A stretch of 64,000 bases of DNA from Shimia thalassica (GTDB lineage Bacteria > Pseudomonadota > Alphaproteobacteria > Rhodobacterales > Rhodobacteraceae), in NCBI RefSeq assembly GCF_001458215.1, contig NZ_CYTW01000001.1, positions 620,001 through 684,000 on the forward strand, written 5' to 3'. Shown piece after piece: positions 18,371 through 27,016 of the stretch (positions within the stretch are counted from its first letter, which is position 1; each line of letters starts with the position of its first letter). The translations under genes were made by a program, and so were the position numbers. A model generated the notes under the pieces. It made no database searches. It saw only the letters and a list, made by a program, of their open reading frames with translations, and was not told the origin of the DNA.

Positions 18371-19051
18371 ATGACCGTTCTTGAAGAAATCGCGCTGCGG
18401 CAATCAACGATGTACACTTGCATCGTCGTTGGGTTGGTGTTTTCGGCTTTGTATGGCGCAGCTTTTTGTTATCGCGGACCAAGCAAGCTGAAAACCTTGA
18501 TCAAGGCGGTGCCGTTGTTGGCATTTGCTGTGGCAGGGTTTGCCAATTTTGCGGCACCTTTGGTTGTGGGCGGGCTTGTCCTTTCTGCGGTAGGCGACAT
18601 CGCATTGTCACGAGATGGCGAGAAACCCTTTTTGGTGGGTTTGGTTGCGTTCGCGACGGCGCATCTTCTCTACATCGTACATTTTTTTCAGATCGGGGAT
18701 CTTTCTCTTGTTTCCCCAATTGCGGCCCTGGTGATCGTTGCTTTTGCAGTGTCGACCGAGTTCTGGCTCATCCCGCACACCGAAAAGATGAGGGCACCTG
18801 TCCGGGTTTATGTCTTGCTCATTTGCGGAATGGGGCTGAGTGCCTTGTCCCTTGACGAGCGTGACATCGCGGTTCTCGGGGCCTTTGCATTTATGGCGTC
18901 GGATACGATCTTGTCGATCCAGCTTTTTCGCATGAAAGAGACCTCGGGCTGGCAGGTGCCTGCCTCGGTTGCGCTTTGGGGGCTTTATGCACTGGGTCAA
19001 TGTGCCATCCTTGTCGGGGCCGGCTTTGCGCGCCCGCTCTTTCAAATCTGA
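18371..19051 (+). CDS. YhhN family membrane protein (lysoplasmalogenase-like)
   Basis: A 226-residue protein with about eight membrane helices. Conserved YhhN positions are visible: KAVPLLAFA near residue 46, GDIALSRDG, AHLLYIVHFF and a later ASDTILSIQLF. Some YhhN/TMEM86 proteins hydrolyse the vinyl-ether bond of lysoplasmalogens; activity of bacterial members from aerobic marine alphaproteobacteria is not established. The gene lies between a terminator and ftsY and probably has its own promoter. Confidence 0.82.
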   Translation: MTVLEEIALRQSTMYTCIVVGLVFSALYGAAFCYRGPSKLKTLIKAVPLLAFAVAGFANFAAPLVVGGLVLSAVGDIALSRDGEKPFLVGLVAFATAHLLYIVHFFQIGDLSLVSPIAALVIVAFAVSTEFWLIPHTEKMRAPVRVYVLLICGMGLSALSLDERDIAVLGAFAFMASDTILSIQLFRMKETSGWQVPASVALWGLYALGQCAILVGAGFARPLFQI

Positions 19052-19095
19052 CAAATCCCCATTAGGTGGGGAGAGACATTTTTCCGGAGGCCCCA

Positions 19096-20322
19096 ATGGC
19101 GTTTTTTTCAAAGCTCAAAGATCGGCTGTTTAAATCATCGTCCAAGCTCGAAGAGGGGCTCGACGCGATCATCGAGGATGGTGGCGAAGAGGTGATGGCC
19201 GAGGCACCGTCGCCGGAAAAAACGCCTTCGACACCAACGGAGGATGCACCGGCTGCGACAGCCACACCTCCAGCGCCCGAACCAGAGCTTGAGTCTGTAC
19301 CAGAACCGGCACCAGAACCTGCGGCTCAAGAGCCAGAGGTCGAGGTTTCGACGCCAGATGTTGCCGAAGAAACCCCTGTTTCCGCACCGGAACCTGCTTC
19401 TTTGGAAGAGGTCGCACCGGCGTCCGAGGCGAAACCCGGCTTTCTTGCCCGTTTGACAGGGCGCAGCAGCGCGCAACCAGTCGTCAAACGCGTGCTGGAC
19501 GACGACATGCTTGAACAACTCGAAGAGTTGTTGATTGCCTCGGACATGGGGGTCGATACCGCCCTGCGCGTCACAGCCAATATTGCAGAAGGCCGTTTTG
19601 GCAAACGTTTGTCGACGCAAGAAATCAAACAGATTCTCGCCACGGAAATTGCGCGCGTGATGGAGCCGGTGGCCAAACCGTTGCCTTTGTATCCCACCAC
19701 TCCGCAGGTGGTTCTTGTGGTTGGGGTGAATGGATCGGGCAAAACCACAACCATTGGTAAATTGGCCAGCCAGTTTAAATCTGCCGGTAAAAAAGTGGTT
19801 ATTGCCGCCGGTGATACGTTTCGGGCTGCGGCCGTTGAACAGCTTCAGGTTTGGGGGGATCGCGCAGGCGTGCCTGTCTTGACGGCTCCGGAAGGGTCCG
19901 ATCCTGCAAGCCTTGCCTTTGATGCCATGACCAAAGCTCAGGAAGACGGGGCAGACCTTCTTTTGATTGATACCGCAGGACGGTTGCAAAACCGCGCGGA
20001 TCTGATGGAAGAACTCTCCAAAATTGTGCGTGTCATTCGCAAGAAAGATGAGACCGCGCCGCATAATACATTGCTGGTTCTCGATGCAACAACCGGTCAG
20101 AACGCGGTCAATCAGGTGGAAACCTTCCAGAAACTCGCGGATGTCTCGGGGCTTGTCATGACCAAACTGGATGGCACGGCCAAGGGCGGTATCCTCGTTT
20201 CTTTGGCGGATAAGTTCGGTTTGCCCATCCATGCCATCGGTGTAGGAGAGCAGATTGACGATCTTGCCCCGTTCGATCCCGAAGAATTTGCTGCGGCTCT
20301 GACAGGTGTAAAGCAAGATTAA
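19096..20322 (+). CDS. ftsY: Signal recognition particle receptor FtsY
   Basis: A 408-residue GTPase that docks SRP-ribosome complexes at the inner membrane. The N-terminal A region (about residues 20-105) is acidic and rich in Pro-Glu and Ala, including repeated PEPAPEP-type stretches. The N domain follows at about 125-200, then the G domain with GVNGSGKTTT (G1), DTFRAAA, DTAGR and TKLDG. I chose ATG 19096 because GGAGG sits five bases upstream. It follows YhhN by 44 bases, and a weak CCCCA/TGGGG hairpin lies between them. Confidence 0.96.
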   Translation: MAFFSKLKDRLFKSSSKLEEGLDAIIEDGGEEVMAEAPSPEKTPSTPTEDAPAATATPPAPEPELESVPEPAPEPAAQEPEVEVSTPDVAEETPVSAPEPASLEEVAPASEAKPGFLARLTGRSSAQPVVKRVLDDDMLEQLEELLIASDMGVDTALRVTANIAEGRFGKRLSTQEIKQILATEIARVMEPVAKPLPLYPTTPQVVLVVGVNGSGKTTTIGKLASQFKSAGKKVVIAAGDTFRAAAVEQLQVWGDRAGVPVLTAPEGSDPASLAFDAMTKAQEDGADLLLIDTAGRLQNRADLMEELSKIVRVIRKKDETAPHNTLLVLDATTGQNAVNQVETFQKLADVSGLVMTKLDGTAKGGILVSLADKFGLPIHAIGVGEQIDDLAPFDPEEFAAALTGVKQD

Positions 20323-20428
20323 ACCAAATTTCCGGTGCCTTTGGGGGTGCCACAGGGCCTGGTGTCGTTTGTAACAGACGCTTTGGGCAGACTGACACAC
20401 CTACAAGCCGCGGGGCAAAGATTTCGAC

Positions 20429-21331
20429 ATGAGCGAATGGTTCGCCGCGATAGAAGGCACTCCGGCCGGCGAACAGCTTGCGCTTATGCTGGCTCTTTTG
20501 GCGGCGTTTCTGCACGCTGTTTTCGGCGCGCTTCAAAAAGGGCGTCATGATCCGTGGTTGTCGCGCGGAGCGATTGATGCCGCGTTGTTCTTTCTCTCGA
20601 TGCCCGTCGCCTTGTTTCTGGTTCCTTGGCCCGAGGGGAATGTCTGGTTCATTCTTCTGGGCGCGATTGTCATTCATTTCGTTTACAAAGTGGGCATGGC
20701 GTTGGCCTATTCGCGCGGCGCGTTCACTGTTGTCTATCCCGTCGTGCGCGGCACGGGGCCGCTTTTTACCGTCATCGGTGCATGGCTGATCTTTGGCGAG
20801 AGCTTTGCCCCGATGCAGTGGTTCGGCATTGCTATTTTGCTGGCGGGCATATTCGGGCTGGCCGTCTATAATATGATTTTCATCGAAACCGGCCGGGAGA
20901 CCTTGATCCCGGCCCTGTGGCTGGCCGTGGGAACAGGGGCCTTGGTGGCGATCTATACCACGTATGATGCTTACGGCATTCGTGCCACGCCGAACCCGTT
21001 CACATTTTTGGCTTGGTTTTTCTTTGTCACTGCAATCGACTTTCCCATTATTGCCGCGCTGCGCTGGAAAAACATGACGCATCGCCCGCCTTTGCAACCG
21101 CTGCTGTGGCGCGGCGTGATCGGGGCTCTGGTGGCATGGGGCAGCTTTGGGTCGGTCATGTTGGCGACGCGGCTGGGCAAAGTGGGAGAAGCCGCCGTTC
21201 TACGCGAAACCTCGCCGGTGTTTGCTGCCGTGATCGGGTGGTTGGTTTTGCGCGAAACGGTCGGGCCGCGCCGTATCGCGCTCATGTCGTTGATTGCGGT
21301 TGGTGCGGTGCTGGTTGAATTGGGCGGCTGA
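20429..21331 (+). CDS. EamA/DMT family transporter
   Basis: A 300-residue protein of ten predicted membrane helices arranged as two EamA repeats (about 17-145 and 160-298). Sequence such as YSRGAFTVVYPVVRGTGPLFTV and the second-repeat RETSPVFAAVIGWLVLRE is typical of drug/metabolite transporter permeases. The substrate cannot be read from sequence. yciB begins 48 bases after its stop, so the two may be co-transcribed. Confidence 0.88.
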   Translation: MSEWFAAIEGTPAGEQLALMLALLAAFLHAVFGALQKGRHDPWLSRGAIDAALFFLSMPVALFLVPWPEGNVWFILLGAIVIHFVYKVGMALAYSRGAFTVVYPVVRGTGPLFTVIGAWLIFGESFAPMQWFGIAILLAGIFGLAVYNMIFIETGRETLIPALWLAVGTGALVAIYTTYDAYGIRATPNPFTFLAWFFFVTAIDFPIIAALRWKNMTHRPPLQPLLWRGVIGALVAWGSFGSVMLATRLGKVGEAAVLRETSPVFAAVIGWLVLRETVGPRRIALMSLIAVGAVLVELGG

Positions 21332-21379
21332 TTGCGCCAAGTAGAACAGAACGCCAGACAGGATAGGCACAGGAAAATC

Positions 21380-21985
21380 ATGAGCGACGCAAAGAAGATC
21401 AACCCGATGCTGAAAATGGCATTGGAACTTGGACCCGTAATCGTGTTTTTCGCGGCCTATCTGAAGCTGCGGGAAGAAACCTTTTTGATCGGTGGCACCC
21501 CTTATGACGGGTTCATCGTGGTCACGGCCGGGTTTATTCCGCTGATGATGGTGTCGACCGGTATCTTGTGGAAGCTGACAGGGCACCTGTCCAAGATGCA
21601 GATCGCGACGCTGGTGCTTGTTGTTTTGTTTGGCGGTCTGTCTGTCTGGTTGAATGACGACAGGTTCTTCAAGATGAAACCAACGATGATCTATTTGTTG
21701 TTTGGCGGCGCCTTGGGTGTCGGTCTGCTGCGCGGGCAATCTTACCTGAAATACGTCATGGAAGAGATGCTGCCCCTTCAGCAAGAAGGTTGGATGATCC
21801 TGACCCGCCGTTTGACCGGGTTCTTTATCCTGCTGGCTGTCTTGAACGAGGTGATCTGGCGCACGCAAAGCACGGACACATGGGTGTATTTCAAGACCTT
21901 CGGTTTGTCGGCCGCGATCTTCGTGTTCTTTATGACCCAAGGCAGTATCTTTCAGAAATACGCCCTTGAAGAAAAAAAAGACTGA
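21380..21985 (+). CDS. yciB: Inner membrane-spanning protein YciB (septation protein A)
   Basis: A 201-residue protein with five or six membrane helices. The start MSDAKKINPMLKMALELGP, followed by FFAAYLKLREETFLIGGTPYD, and the later LNDDRFFKMKPTMIYLLFG match the IspZ/YciB family, which affects cell-envelope synthesis and cell length. I chose ATG 21380, with AGGAAAA just upstream, over an in-frame start at 21332. A perfect 13-bp terminator hairpin follows. Confidence 0.92.
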   Translation: MSDAKKINPMLKMALELGPVIVFFAAYLKLREETFLIGGTPYDGFIVVTAGFIPLMMVSTGILWKLTGHLSKMQIATLVLVVLFGGLSVWLNDDRFFKMKPTMIYLLFGGALGVGLLRGQSYLKYVMEEMLPLQQEGWMILTRRLTGFFILLAVLNEVIWRTQSTDTWVYFKTFGLSAAIFVFFMTQGSIFQKYALEEKKD

Positions 21986-22025
21986 TCGCAGCCCCCATCC
22001 ATTCATTGGGTTTGAGAGTGTTCAT

Positions 22026-22060
22026 GTGAAAAGGGCGGGGTGATCACCGCCCTTTTCACG
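22026..22060. terminator. Bidirectional rho-independent terminator
   Basis: GTGAAAAGGGCGG (22026-22038) pairs perfectly with CCGCCCTTTTCAC (22047-22059) around an 8-base loop. The A/T-rich stem base places T-rich sequence on both strands, so it can serve yciB on the plus strand and the GST gene that ends at 22094 on the minus strand. Confidence 0.9.
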
Positions 22061-22093
22061 TTATCTGGCTTTCTAACCCGTTCAGGTCACATA

Positions 22094-22789
22094 TCAGTCG
22101 CGCTTGAACAGGACGGATTGCGCGTCTTTGTCCTGTCGGAAATCACCACGCTTTTCCGCATGCAGCGCACGACCGCGCACCACTGCGTCGCGTGTGCCCA
22201 TTTGCTCAAGCCAACGCGACAAGTTGGGTTTGTCATCCATTGTTTGTTGTTGGCCTTCCCAAAGCGATGCCCATCCCCAGATCGACATATCGGCAATGGA
22301 ATAGAAATCTCCGGCAACAAATTCGTTTTTGGCCAGTTGCCGGTCAAGCACACCGTAAAGGCGGGCAACCTCGTTCCGATAGCGGTCTTTGGCATAGGGA
22401 AGATCGTTGGGGGGATCCATGGCAGGGGCATATTTCAGGAAATGGTGTGCCTGTCCGGCCATGGGACCAAGCCCGCCCATTTGCCACATCAACCATTCTT
22501 CTACAGCGACCCGTTCGCGCTCTGTCGTTCCCCCGAACTGGCCGGTTTTTCGCGCGAGGTATTGGAGAATGGCGCCGGATTCAAAAACCGAGATCGGCGC
22601 ATTGTCCGGCCCGTCGTGATCAACGATGGCGGGCATGCGGTTATTCGGGGCGATCTTGAGGAAATCCGGGGCGAACTGATCTCCAGCGCCAATATTCACG
22701 AGGTGAGTGTTATAACTCAGGGCCATTTCTTCAAGGGCAATTGAGATTTTCCACCCGTTGGGGGTGGGCCAAAAATACAAGTCGATCAT
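22094..22789 (-). CDS. yfcG: Nu-class glutathione S-transferase, YfcG-like disulfide-bond oxidoreductase
   Basis: A 231-residue protein. It begins MIDLYFWPTPNGWKISIALEE, the YfcG/YghU signature in which the TPNG loop binds glutathione. It then has PNNRMPAIVDHDG and SVFESGAILQYLA, and a helical C-terminal domain. Characterised YfcG enzymes reduce disulfides with glutathione and have little conventional transferase activity. GGAG lies upstream of the ATG. The alpha/beta hydrolase gene upstream on the same strand ends 23 bases before this start, suggesting one transcript. Confidence 0.9.
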   Translation of the reverse strand: MIDLYFWPTPNGWKISIALEEMALSYNTHLVNIGAGDQFAPDFLKIAPNNRMPAIVDHDGPDNAPISVFESGAILQYLARKTGQFGGTTERERVAVEEWLMWQMGGLGPMAGQAHHFLKYAPAMDPPNDLPYAKDRYRNEVARLYGVLDRQLAKNEFVAGDFYSIADMSIWGWASLWEGQQQTMDDKPNLSRWLEQMGTRDAVVRGRALHAEKRGDFRQDKDAQSVLFKRD

Positions 22790-22812
22790 GTCGCGCTCCG
22801 GTTATGTTGCGC

Positions 22813-23748
22813 TCATGATGCCTGTTTCGCAAAGATGGGCAAGAGGTTGAAGCGCCCGAGACCGCGTCGAGACACCGAAGGCGCGTTTTCAGCTTCATCA
22901 AACAGACGCCGAAGGTGGTGCAACGGCAACCGATCGGGCGTGCGCAAAAGCGCCTGATAAAAGGGAAACACGCCGGGTCGCAAATATGTAGACCAGTGAC
23001 AGTACCAATGCTTTGGGCGGGCGATGGGATACCCTTGATGGTTTAGTGCCTCTAGAACCGAAATGTGGTCCAGACGCGTGGTCAGTGCATTCGCCGCGGT
23101 GAATCCGCGGCCCAAAGACCGGTCCACGCGGGTGGATGCCGGCACGCAGCTTTCGAACAGAAAATCATAGACGGCGTTTTCATGGCTGACGATGTTGAAC
23201 AGTTCGCAGGTTTTCCCGGCCTCCGTTGCAAGCGCCTGATGAGCGTGGCTTTGATGCGTGGCTGCGTTCATTACCAAAACCCGGCTGACATCATGCGTTT
23301 GCAAAAATGTCAGGGCGGTCAGGGCGAGATGCGCCCCAAGCGAATGTGCCACGATATGGACAGGTTTTTCCGGGGCTTGGTCGCGCACCATCTCAATGAC
23401 CCGCGCCAAGGCCCGTGCCGCGCTTCTGGACGTTTCTCGGGCTGCCCATAAAGTGCCTCTGGCGTGCCAGCCGAAAGCGATGGCAAGCCCTTCATCAGGA
23501 GAGCCGGTGCCAAACCCGAGGTTCTTTGGCCAGCTGAGCGCCTTGGGGTTGGCAAGGTGGTCGGCACCAGAAAAAATGTGCCTGTGCGGGCAATGGATAC
23601 GATCATATGGCAGAAAGCTGTAGCCGTGGATCATGACCACGACCGGCCCGTTTTGCGTGAGCGCATGGGTGAGTGTCGGGGCAAGCGATCGATGCCCGCC
23701 ATGTAAGACGGGGATATCTCCTTCGGCGTTGATCCGTATGACTGGCAT
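22813..23748 (-). CDS. Alpha/beta hydrolase of unknown substrate
   Basis: A 311-residue cytosolic protein. VVVMIHGYSFLP is the oxyanion-hole strand, and HIVAHSLGAHLA is the nucleophile elbow (A-H-S-L-G) with the catalytic Ser. A later Asp and the HISVLEALNHQGYP or CHWSTYL region may supply the remaining triad members. The size and the AHSLGAH elbow resemble DUF900/lipase-like hydrolases. It is divergent from metZ, and its start codon (23748) lies 115 bases before the SAM-II aptamer. Confidence 0.78.
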   Translation of the reverse strand: MPVIRINAEGDIPVLHGGHRSLAPTLTHALTQNGPVVVMIHGYSFLPYDRIHCPHRHIFSGADHLANPKALSWPKNLGFGTGSPDEGLAIAFGWHARGTLWAARETSRSAARALARVIEMVRDQAPEKPVHIVAHSLGAHLALTALTFLQTHDVSRVLVMNAATHQSHAHQALATEAGKTCELFNIVSHENAVYDFLFESCVPASTRVDRSLGRGFTAANALTTRLDHISVLEALNHQGYPIARPKHWYCHWSTYLRPGVFPFYQALLRTPDRLPLHHLRRLFDEAENAPSVSRRGLGRFNLLPIFAKQAS

Positions 23749-23862
23749 GGTCGGTTCCCCACAATATCTAGTGTGCGGTATTCCGAATGTTTGCGTATTT
23801 TGGATGAAACTGCGGTTACATCACCGTGACGGTGTTGACCTGCCACGCCTTGCTGACTTAAA

Positions 23863-23926
23863 GAGCGGCCCGTGGCGATTTGTTTACCGGATTGCGGGCC
23901 ACGTAAAATATGCCGCTAAAGAGGTC
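23863..23926 (+). ncRNA. SAM-II riboswitch aptamer upstream of metZ
   Basis: The P1 stem pairs GGCCCG (23867-23872) with CGGGCC (23895-23900). The loop carries GATTTG...ACCGGATTG, and the 3' side has CCACGTAAAA followed by GCCGCTAAAGAGG, all in the conserved order of the SAM-II (metA/SAM-alpha) class, which folds as an H-type pseudoknot around S-adenosylmethionine. This class is largely restricted to alphaproteobacteria and lies upstream of methionine-synthesis genes. It ends about 75 bases before metZ, with an intrinsic terminator in between. An Infernal search with the SAM-II model would settle it. Confidence 0.88.
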
Positions 23927-23938
23927 AGGACGAAGGAG

Positions 23939-23972
23939 ACCCCTGTTCGCTTGGCCGATCGGGGTTTTTTTA
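23939..23972 (+). terminator. Intrinsic terminator between the SAM-II aptamer and metZ
   Basis: ACCCC (23939-23943) pairs with GGGGT (23961-23965), with an inner TCG/CGA helix and a CTTGGC loop, followed by seven T. It lies 13 bases after the aptamer and 30 bases before the metZ start codon, so SAM binding could control premature termination. The stem has an internal mismatch loop. Confidence 0.75.
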
Positions 23973-24001
23973 GTTTGGGCGACTGGCCCAAGGAGGACGC
24001 G

Positions 24002-25183
24002 ATGAGCAATTGGAAAACACGCACCAACCTTGTCCACGGCGGCATTCGACGCAGCCAATACAACGAAGTCAGCGAGTCTATCTTTCTGACCCAAGGCTTT
24101 GTCTATGACAACGCGGAACAGGCCGAAGCACGCTTTGTACAGGCGGGCGATGACGAGTTTATTTATGCACGTTACGGCAATCCGACTGTAGCGATGTTCG
24201 AAGACCGGATTGCGCTTCTGGAAGGCGCGGAAGATGCATTTGCAACGGCCTCTGGTATGGCGGCTGTCAACGGGGCGCTGACCTCAATGCTCAAGGCCGG
24301 CGATCACGTGGTTGCGGCGCGCGCCCTGTTCGGCTCATGTCTTTATATTCTTGAAGATATCCTGACCCGTTTCGGTGTCGAAGTGACTTTGGTGGATGGT
24401 GTTGATCTCGCCGCGTGGCAGGCCGCAGTGCGCGAAGATACCAAGCTGGTGTTCTTCGAATCCATGTCGAACCCGACGCTTGAAGTGATTGATATCAAGG
24501 CCGTGTCGGAAATTGCCCACGCAGTTGGGGCGCTTGTTGTGATCGACAACGTGTTTTCGACCCCGGTGTTTTCCAATGCGATCGAACAGGGCGCCGATGT
24601 GGTGATCTATTCGGCTACAAAACACATCGACGGTCAGGGTCGGACGCTTGGCGGTGTGATCCTTGGCACCAAAGAGTTCATCCGCGGCACAGTTGAACCG
24701 TACATGAAGCATACAGGCGGAAGCATGTCTCCGTTCAATGCGTGGGTCATGCTCAAAGGTTTGGAAACCATTGATCTGCGTGTTCGGGCCCAAGCCGTGA
24801 GCGCATTGAAGCTGGCCGAGGCGCTGGACGGGCATCCAAAGCTTGAGCGCATGATCTATCCCGGCCTGAAAACGCATGCGCAAAACGATCTTGTACAGCG
24901 TCAGCTGGGCGGAAAGGGCGGCACCGTTGTGTCTCTGGACCTGAAAGGAGGCCAGGAAGCGGCCTTCCGGTTCCTGAACGCGATGGAAGTGGCCGTGATT
25001 TCCAACAACCTCGGCGATGCCAAGTCGATTTGTACGCATCCGGCAACGACCACTCATCAGCGTTTGCCTGACGAGCAAAAGGCCGAGTTGGGCATCACTC
25101 CCGGCCTCGTGCGTTTTTCTGTGGGTCTGGAAGACGCGGATGATCTCATCGCGGATTTGCTGAAAGCCCTCGAATCAGCTTGA
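24002..25183 (+). CDS. metZ: O-succinylhomoserine sulfhydrylase
   Basis: A 393-residue PLP enzyme of the Cys/Met metabolism family. It has YARYGNPT, a SGMAAV motif, and the PLP lysine in SATKHIDGQGR (about residue 207). MetZ joins sulfide directly to O-succinylhomoserine (or the acetyl ester) to make homocysteine for methionine synthesis. I chose ATG 24002 because AAGGAGG lies five bases upstream; the frame is open through the riboswitch but that part is not coding. Regulation by the SAM-II element upstream is expected feedback by the pathway end product. Confidence 0.94.
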   Translation: MSNWKTRTNLVHGGIRRSQYNEVSESIFLTQGFVYDNAEQAEARFVQAGDDEFIYARYGNPTVAMFEDRIALLEGAEDAFATASGMAAVNGALTSMLKAGDHVVAARALFGSCLYILEDILTRFGVEVTLVDGVDLAAWQAAVREDTKLVFFESMSNPTLEVIDIKAVSEIAHAVGALVVIDNVFSTPVFSNAIEQGADVVIYSATKHIDGQGRTLGGVILGTKEFIRGTVEPYMKHTGGSMSPFNAWVMLKGLETIDLRVRAQAVSALKLAEALDGHPKLERMIYPGLKTHAQNDLVQRQLGGKGGTVVSLDLKGGQEAAFRFLNAMEVAVISNNLGDAKSICTHPATTTHQRLPDEQKAELGITPGLVRFSVGLEDADDLIADLLKALESA

Positions 25184-25484
25184 GTTGGCATGATGCACTG
25201 ACATTCTCGGTTTTCCGGCGCCTTTTGTGGGGGCCGGACGCCGAATTTATTGCGGACATAATCAAGATTTGTCGTGATTTTACTCTGCGAAAGATGCGCG
25301 AAACCTTGGGGTCTGCGGGCGGCGGGCCTTTGACCATGTTGGCATTCAGAGCCCTTATCCTTGAAAAACTTCCCTAAACTCTGATCCGATACGTCGTTTC
25401 CGACGTATACCCTTTCGAAATTGGCAATTCCGAACCCGATACATTAAGTTAAGTGGGTCGCAAGACGCGAAAGGCTGGAAACGC
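25184..25484. other. metZ-folE2 intergenic region, 301 bp
   Basis: I see no convincing gene here. A 65-codon frame at 25180-25377 has no ribosome site and no family resemblance. No clear T-run terminator follows metZ. The distal part holds two separate inverted repeats (25389-25408 and 25414-25434) close to the folE2 start, so the folE2 promoter and its control sites are probably in this stretch. Confidence 0.6.
25389..25434. promoter_or_regulatory. Two adjacent dyads upstream of folE2
   Basis: ATACGTCG and CGACGTAT flank TTTC (25389-25408). Directly after it, TTCGAAATTG and CAATTCCGAA form a 21-bp dyad with a single mismatch (25414-25434). Neither is followed by a T-run. They lie 51-96 bases before the folE2 start and look like operators. 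FolE2 is a common zinc-starvation gene, but these sites do not match the Zur box I know. Confidence 0.5.
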
Positions 25485-26585
25485 ATGAACATTCACTCGC
25501 CAGAGACATCTGAGATCAACGACCGCTTGGAGGCCAAACGCGCCTTGGCGGCGCTGCGTGCATGGGCGTCAAAAGCGACGCCAACAGAGATTGCCGAACT
25601 GGACCCCGCCATCGCCCGGTTGCTGCCTGACCAACCCTTGGCAAATTATCCTGACCTGAGCCGGGAATACCCGTCCGATTTCGAGATCACACCGGAATAC
25701 CATGCAAGCCTGCCAGATTTGCAAAACGGACCATCGAGCCTCATTCGCGGTGAAAAACAGCTGATTCAGCACGTGGGCATTTCCAATTTCCGCCTGCCGA
25801 TCAAATTTCACATTCGCGAAGGCGACGATATCACGCTGCAAACCAGCGTGACCGGAACCGTGAGCCTTGATGCCGAGAAGAAAGGCATCAACATGTCCCG
25901 CATCATGCGGTCCTTTTACCGGCATGCAGAGAAGACATTCAGCTTCGAAGTCATGGAGGCCGCGCTTGCGGACTATGTGACCGATCTTGAGAGTCTGGAT
26001 GCGCGGCTGCAGATGCGTTTCTCTTACCCGATGCGGATCGATTCGCTGCGGTCGGGGCTGTCCGGCTATCAATACTATGACATCGCTTTAGAAAAAGTTC
26101 AGCAGAACGGCGTTCTGCACAAAATAATACACCTCGACTTTGTGTACTCTTCAACGTGCCCCTGTTCGCTCGAGTTGAGCGAGCATGCCCGCCAATCGCG
26201 CGGTCAGTTGGCGACTCCCCATTCCCAAAGATCAGTGGCACGGATTTCCGTTGAGGTTGTAGAGGGCGACTGTCTTTGGTTCGAAGATCTGATCGAAATG
26301 GCCCGTGCGGCAGTGCCAACCGAAACGCAAGTTATGGTAAAGCGGGAAGACGAACAGGCATTTGCCGAGCTGAATGCGGCCAATCCCATCTTTGTCGAAG
26401 ATGCGGCGCGCCTGTTTTGTGAACAACTTAAGGCGGACCCGCGCATCGGAGATTTCCGCGTGATTGCAAGCCATCAGGAAAGTTTGCACAGCCACGACGC
26501 AGTGTCCGTGCTGACAGATGGCCCCTTGTTTGCATCCACCAGTCTGGACCCCAAACTGTTTAATACGCTGTTCCACGTGGGCTAA
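25485..26585 (+). CDS. folE2: GTP cyclohydrolase FolE2
   Basis: A 366-residue type IB GTP cyclohydrolase, which makes 7,8-dihydroneopterin triphosphate for folate synthesis. Diagnostic parts include VGISNFRLP, KGINMSRIMRSFY, the metal-binding Cys segment YSSTCPCSLELSEHAR, and HPQRS-like HSQRSVARISVEV. FolE2 works with several divalent metals, unlike zinc-dependent FolE, and is often used under zinc limitation. The N-terminal 70 residues extend beyond shorter family members. folB and folP are 15 kb away in this window. Confidence 0.94.
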   Translation: MNIHSPETSEINDRLEAKRALAALRAWASKATPTEIAELDPAIARLLPDQPLANYPDLSREYPSDFEITPEYHASLPDLQNGPSSLIRGEKQLIQHVGISNFRLPIKFHIREGDDITLQTSVTGTVSLDAEKKGINMSRIMRSFYRHAEKTFSFEVMEAALADYVTDLESLDARLQMRFSYPMRIDSLRSGLSGYQYYDIALEKVQQNGVLHKIIHLDFVYSSTCPCSLELSEHARQSRGQLATPHSQRSVARISVEVVEGDCLWFEDLIEMARAAVPTETQVMVKREDEQAFAELNAANPIFVEDAARLFCEQLKADPRIGDFRVIASHQESLHSHDAVSVLTDGPLFASTSLDPKLFNTLFHVG

Positions 26586-26729
26586 TGGATCAAAAGCGGT
26601 TGCTGCCAAAAGGACACAACGCGCGTTTGCTCAACTAAATTTTACCCGCGTTAAGTTCATTGTGCTCTATCATCGGGGCGTGGGAGGAAACCAAAACGCC
26701 CGTTTGTGGGATCACGCACGAGGTTTCCA

Positions 26730-26960
26730 ATGAGCAAGACAGAACCAACCATCGAATTTCATGACGGGCGCTTGCTTCAGCGTCTGGACCTGTTTCTTGT
26801 GTCCCAGGGCATGGGTTTTAACGCCGGCACAGAAAAACGCAGGCGCCTTCACGATGCCTTTGCGCTGGACGCCTTAAGCGATTGCCAGCTGGCCTATATG
26901 GGCATGACGCGCGCTGATATTCCGGCCTTTGTTTTTGCCGACCTTTTAGGCAGTTCCTAA
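26730..26960 (+). CDS. Small DUF1127-like protein
   Basis: A 76-residue protein starting at ATG 26730. The second half, LSDCQLAYMGMTRADIPAFV, resembles the DUF1127/YjiS motif (L-S-D-x-Q-L-x-D-I-G-L-x-R-x-D-I). The N-terminal half is charged and unassigned. DUF1127 proteins are small, basic, often stress- or phosphate-responsive and linked to RNA turnover in some alphaproteobacteria. The 144 bases before it show only a weak GGGCGT/ACGCCC repeat. A terminator follows. Confidence 0.7.
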   Translation: MSKTEPTIEFHDGRLLQRLDLFLVSQGMGFNAGTEKRRRLHDAFALDALSDCQLAYMGMTRADIPAFVFADLLGSS

Positions 26961-26963
26961 GAC

Positions 26964-27016
26964 ACCGCGCCCCCGAACGAGAAAATTCGTATGGTATTCG
27001 GCGCGGTCTGTTTTTA
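26964..27016 (+). terminator. Rho-independent terminator after the DUF1127-like gene
   Basis: ACCGCGCC (26964-26971) pairs with GGCGCGGT (27000-27007), with some inner GAA/TTC pairing, followed by CTGTTTTTAG. It begins four bases after the stop codon and ends this small transcript before trkH. Confidence 0.75.

Noticed and set aside
19135-20400. A 421-codon minus-strand frame opposite ftsY.
   Set aside because: Its sequence is a Cys/Arg/Gly-rich shadow of the Pro/Glu-rich FtsY region and GTPase domain.
25180-25377. A 65-codon plus-strand frame after metZ.
   Set aside because: No ribosome site, overlaps the metZ end, no recognisable motif; left as non-coding.
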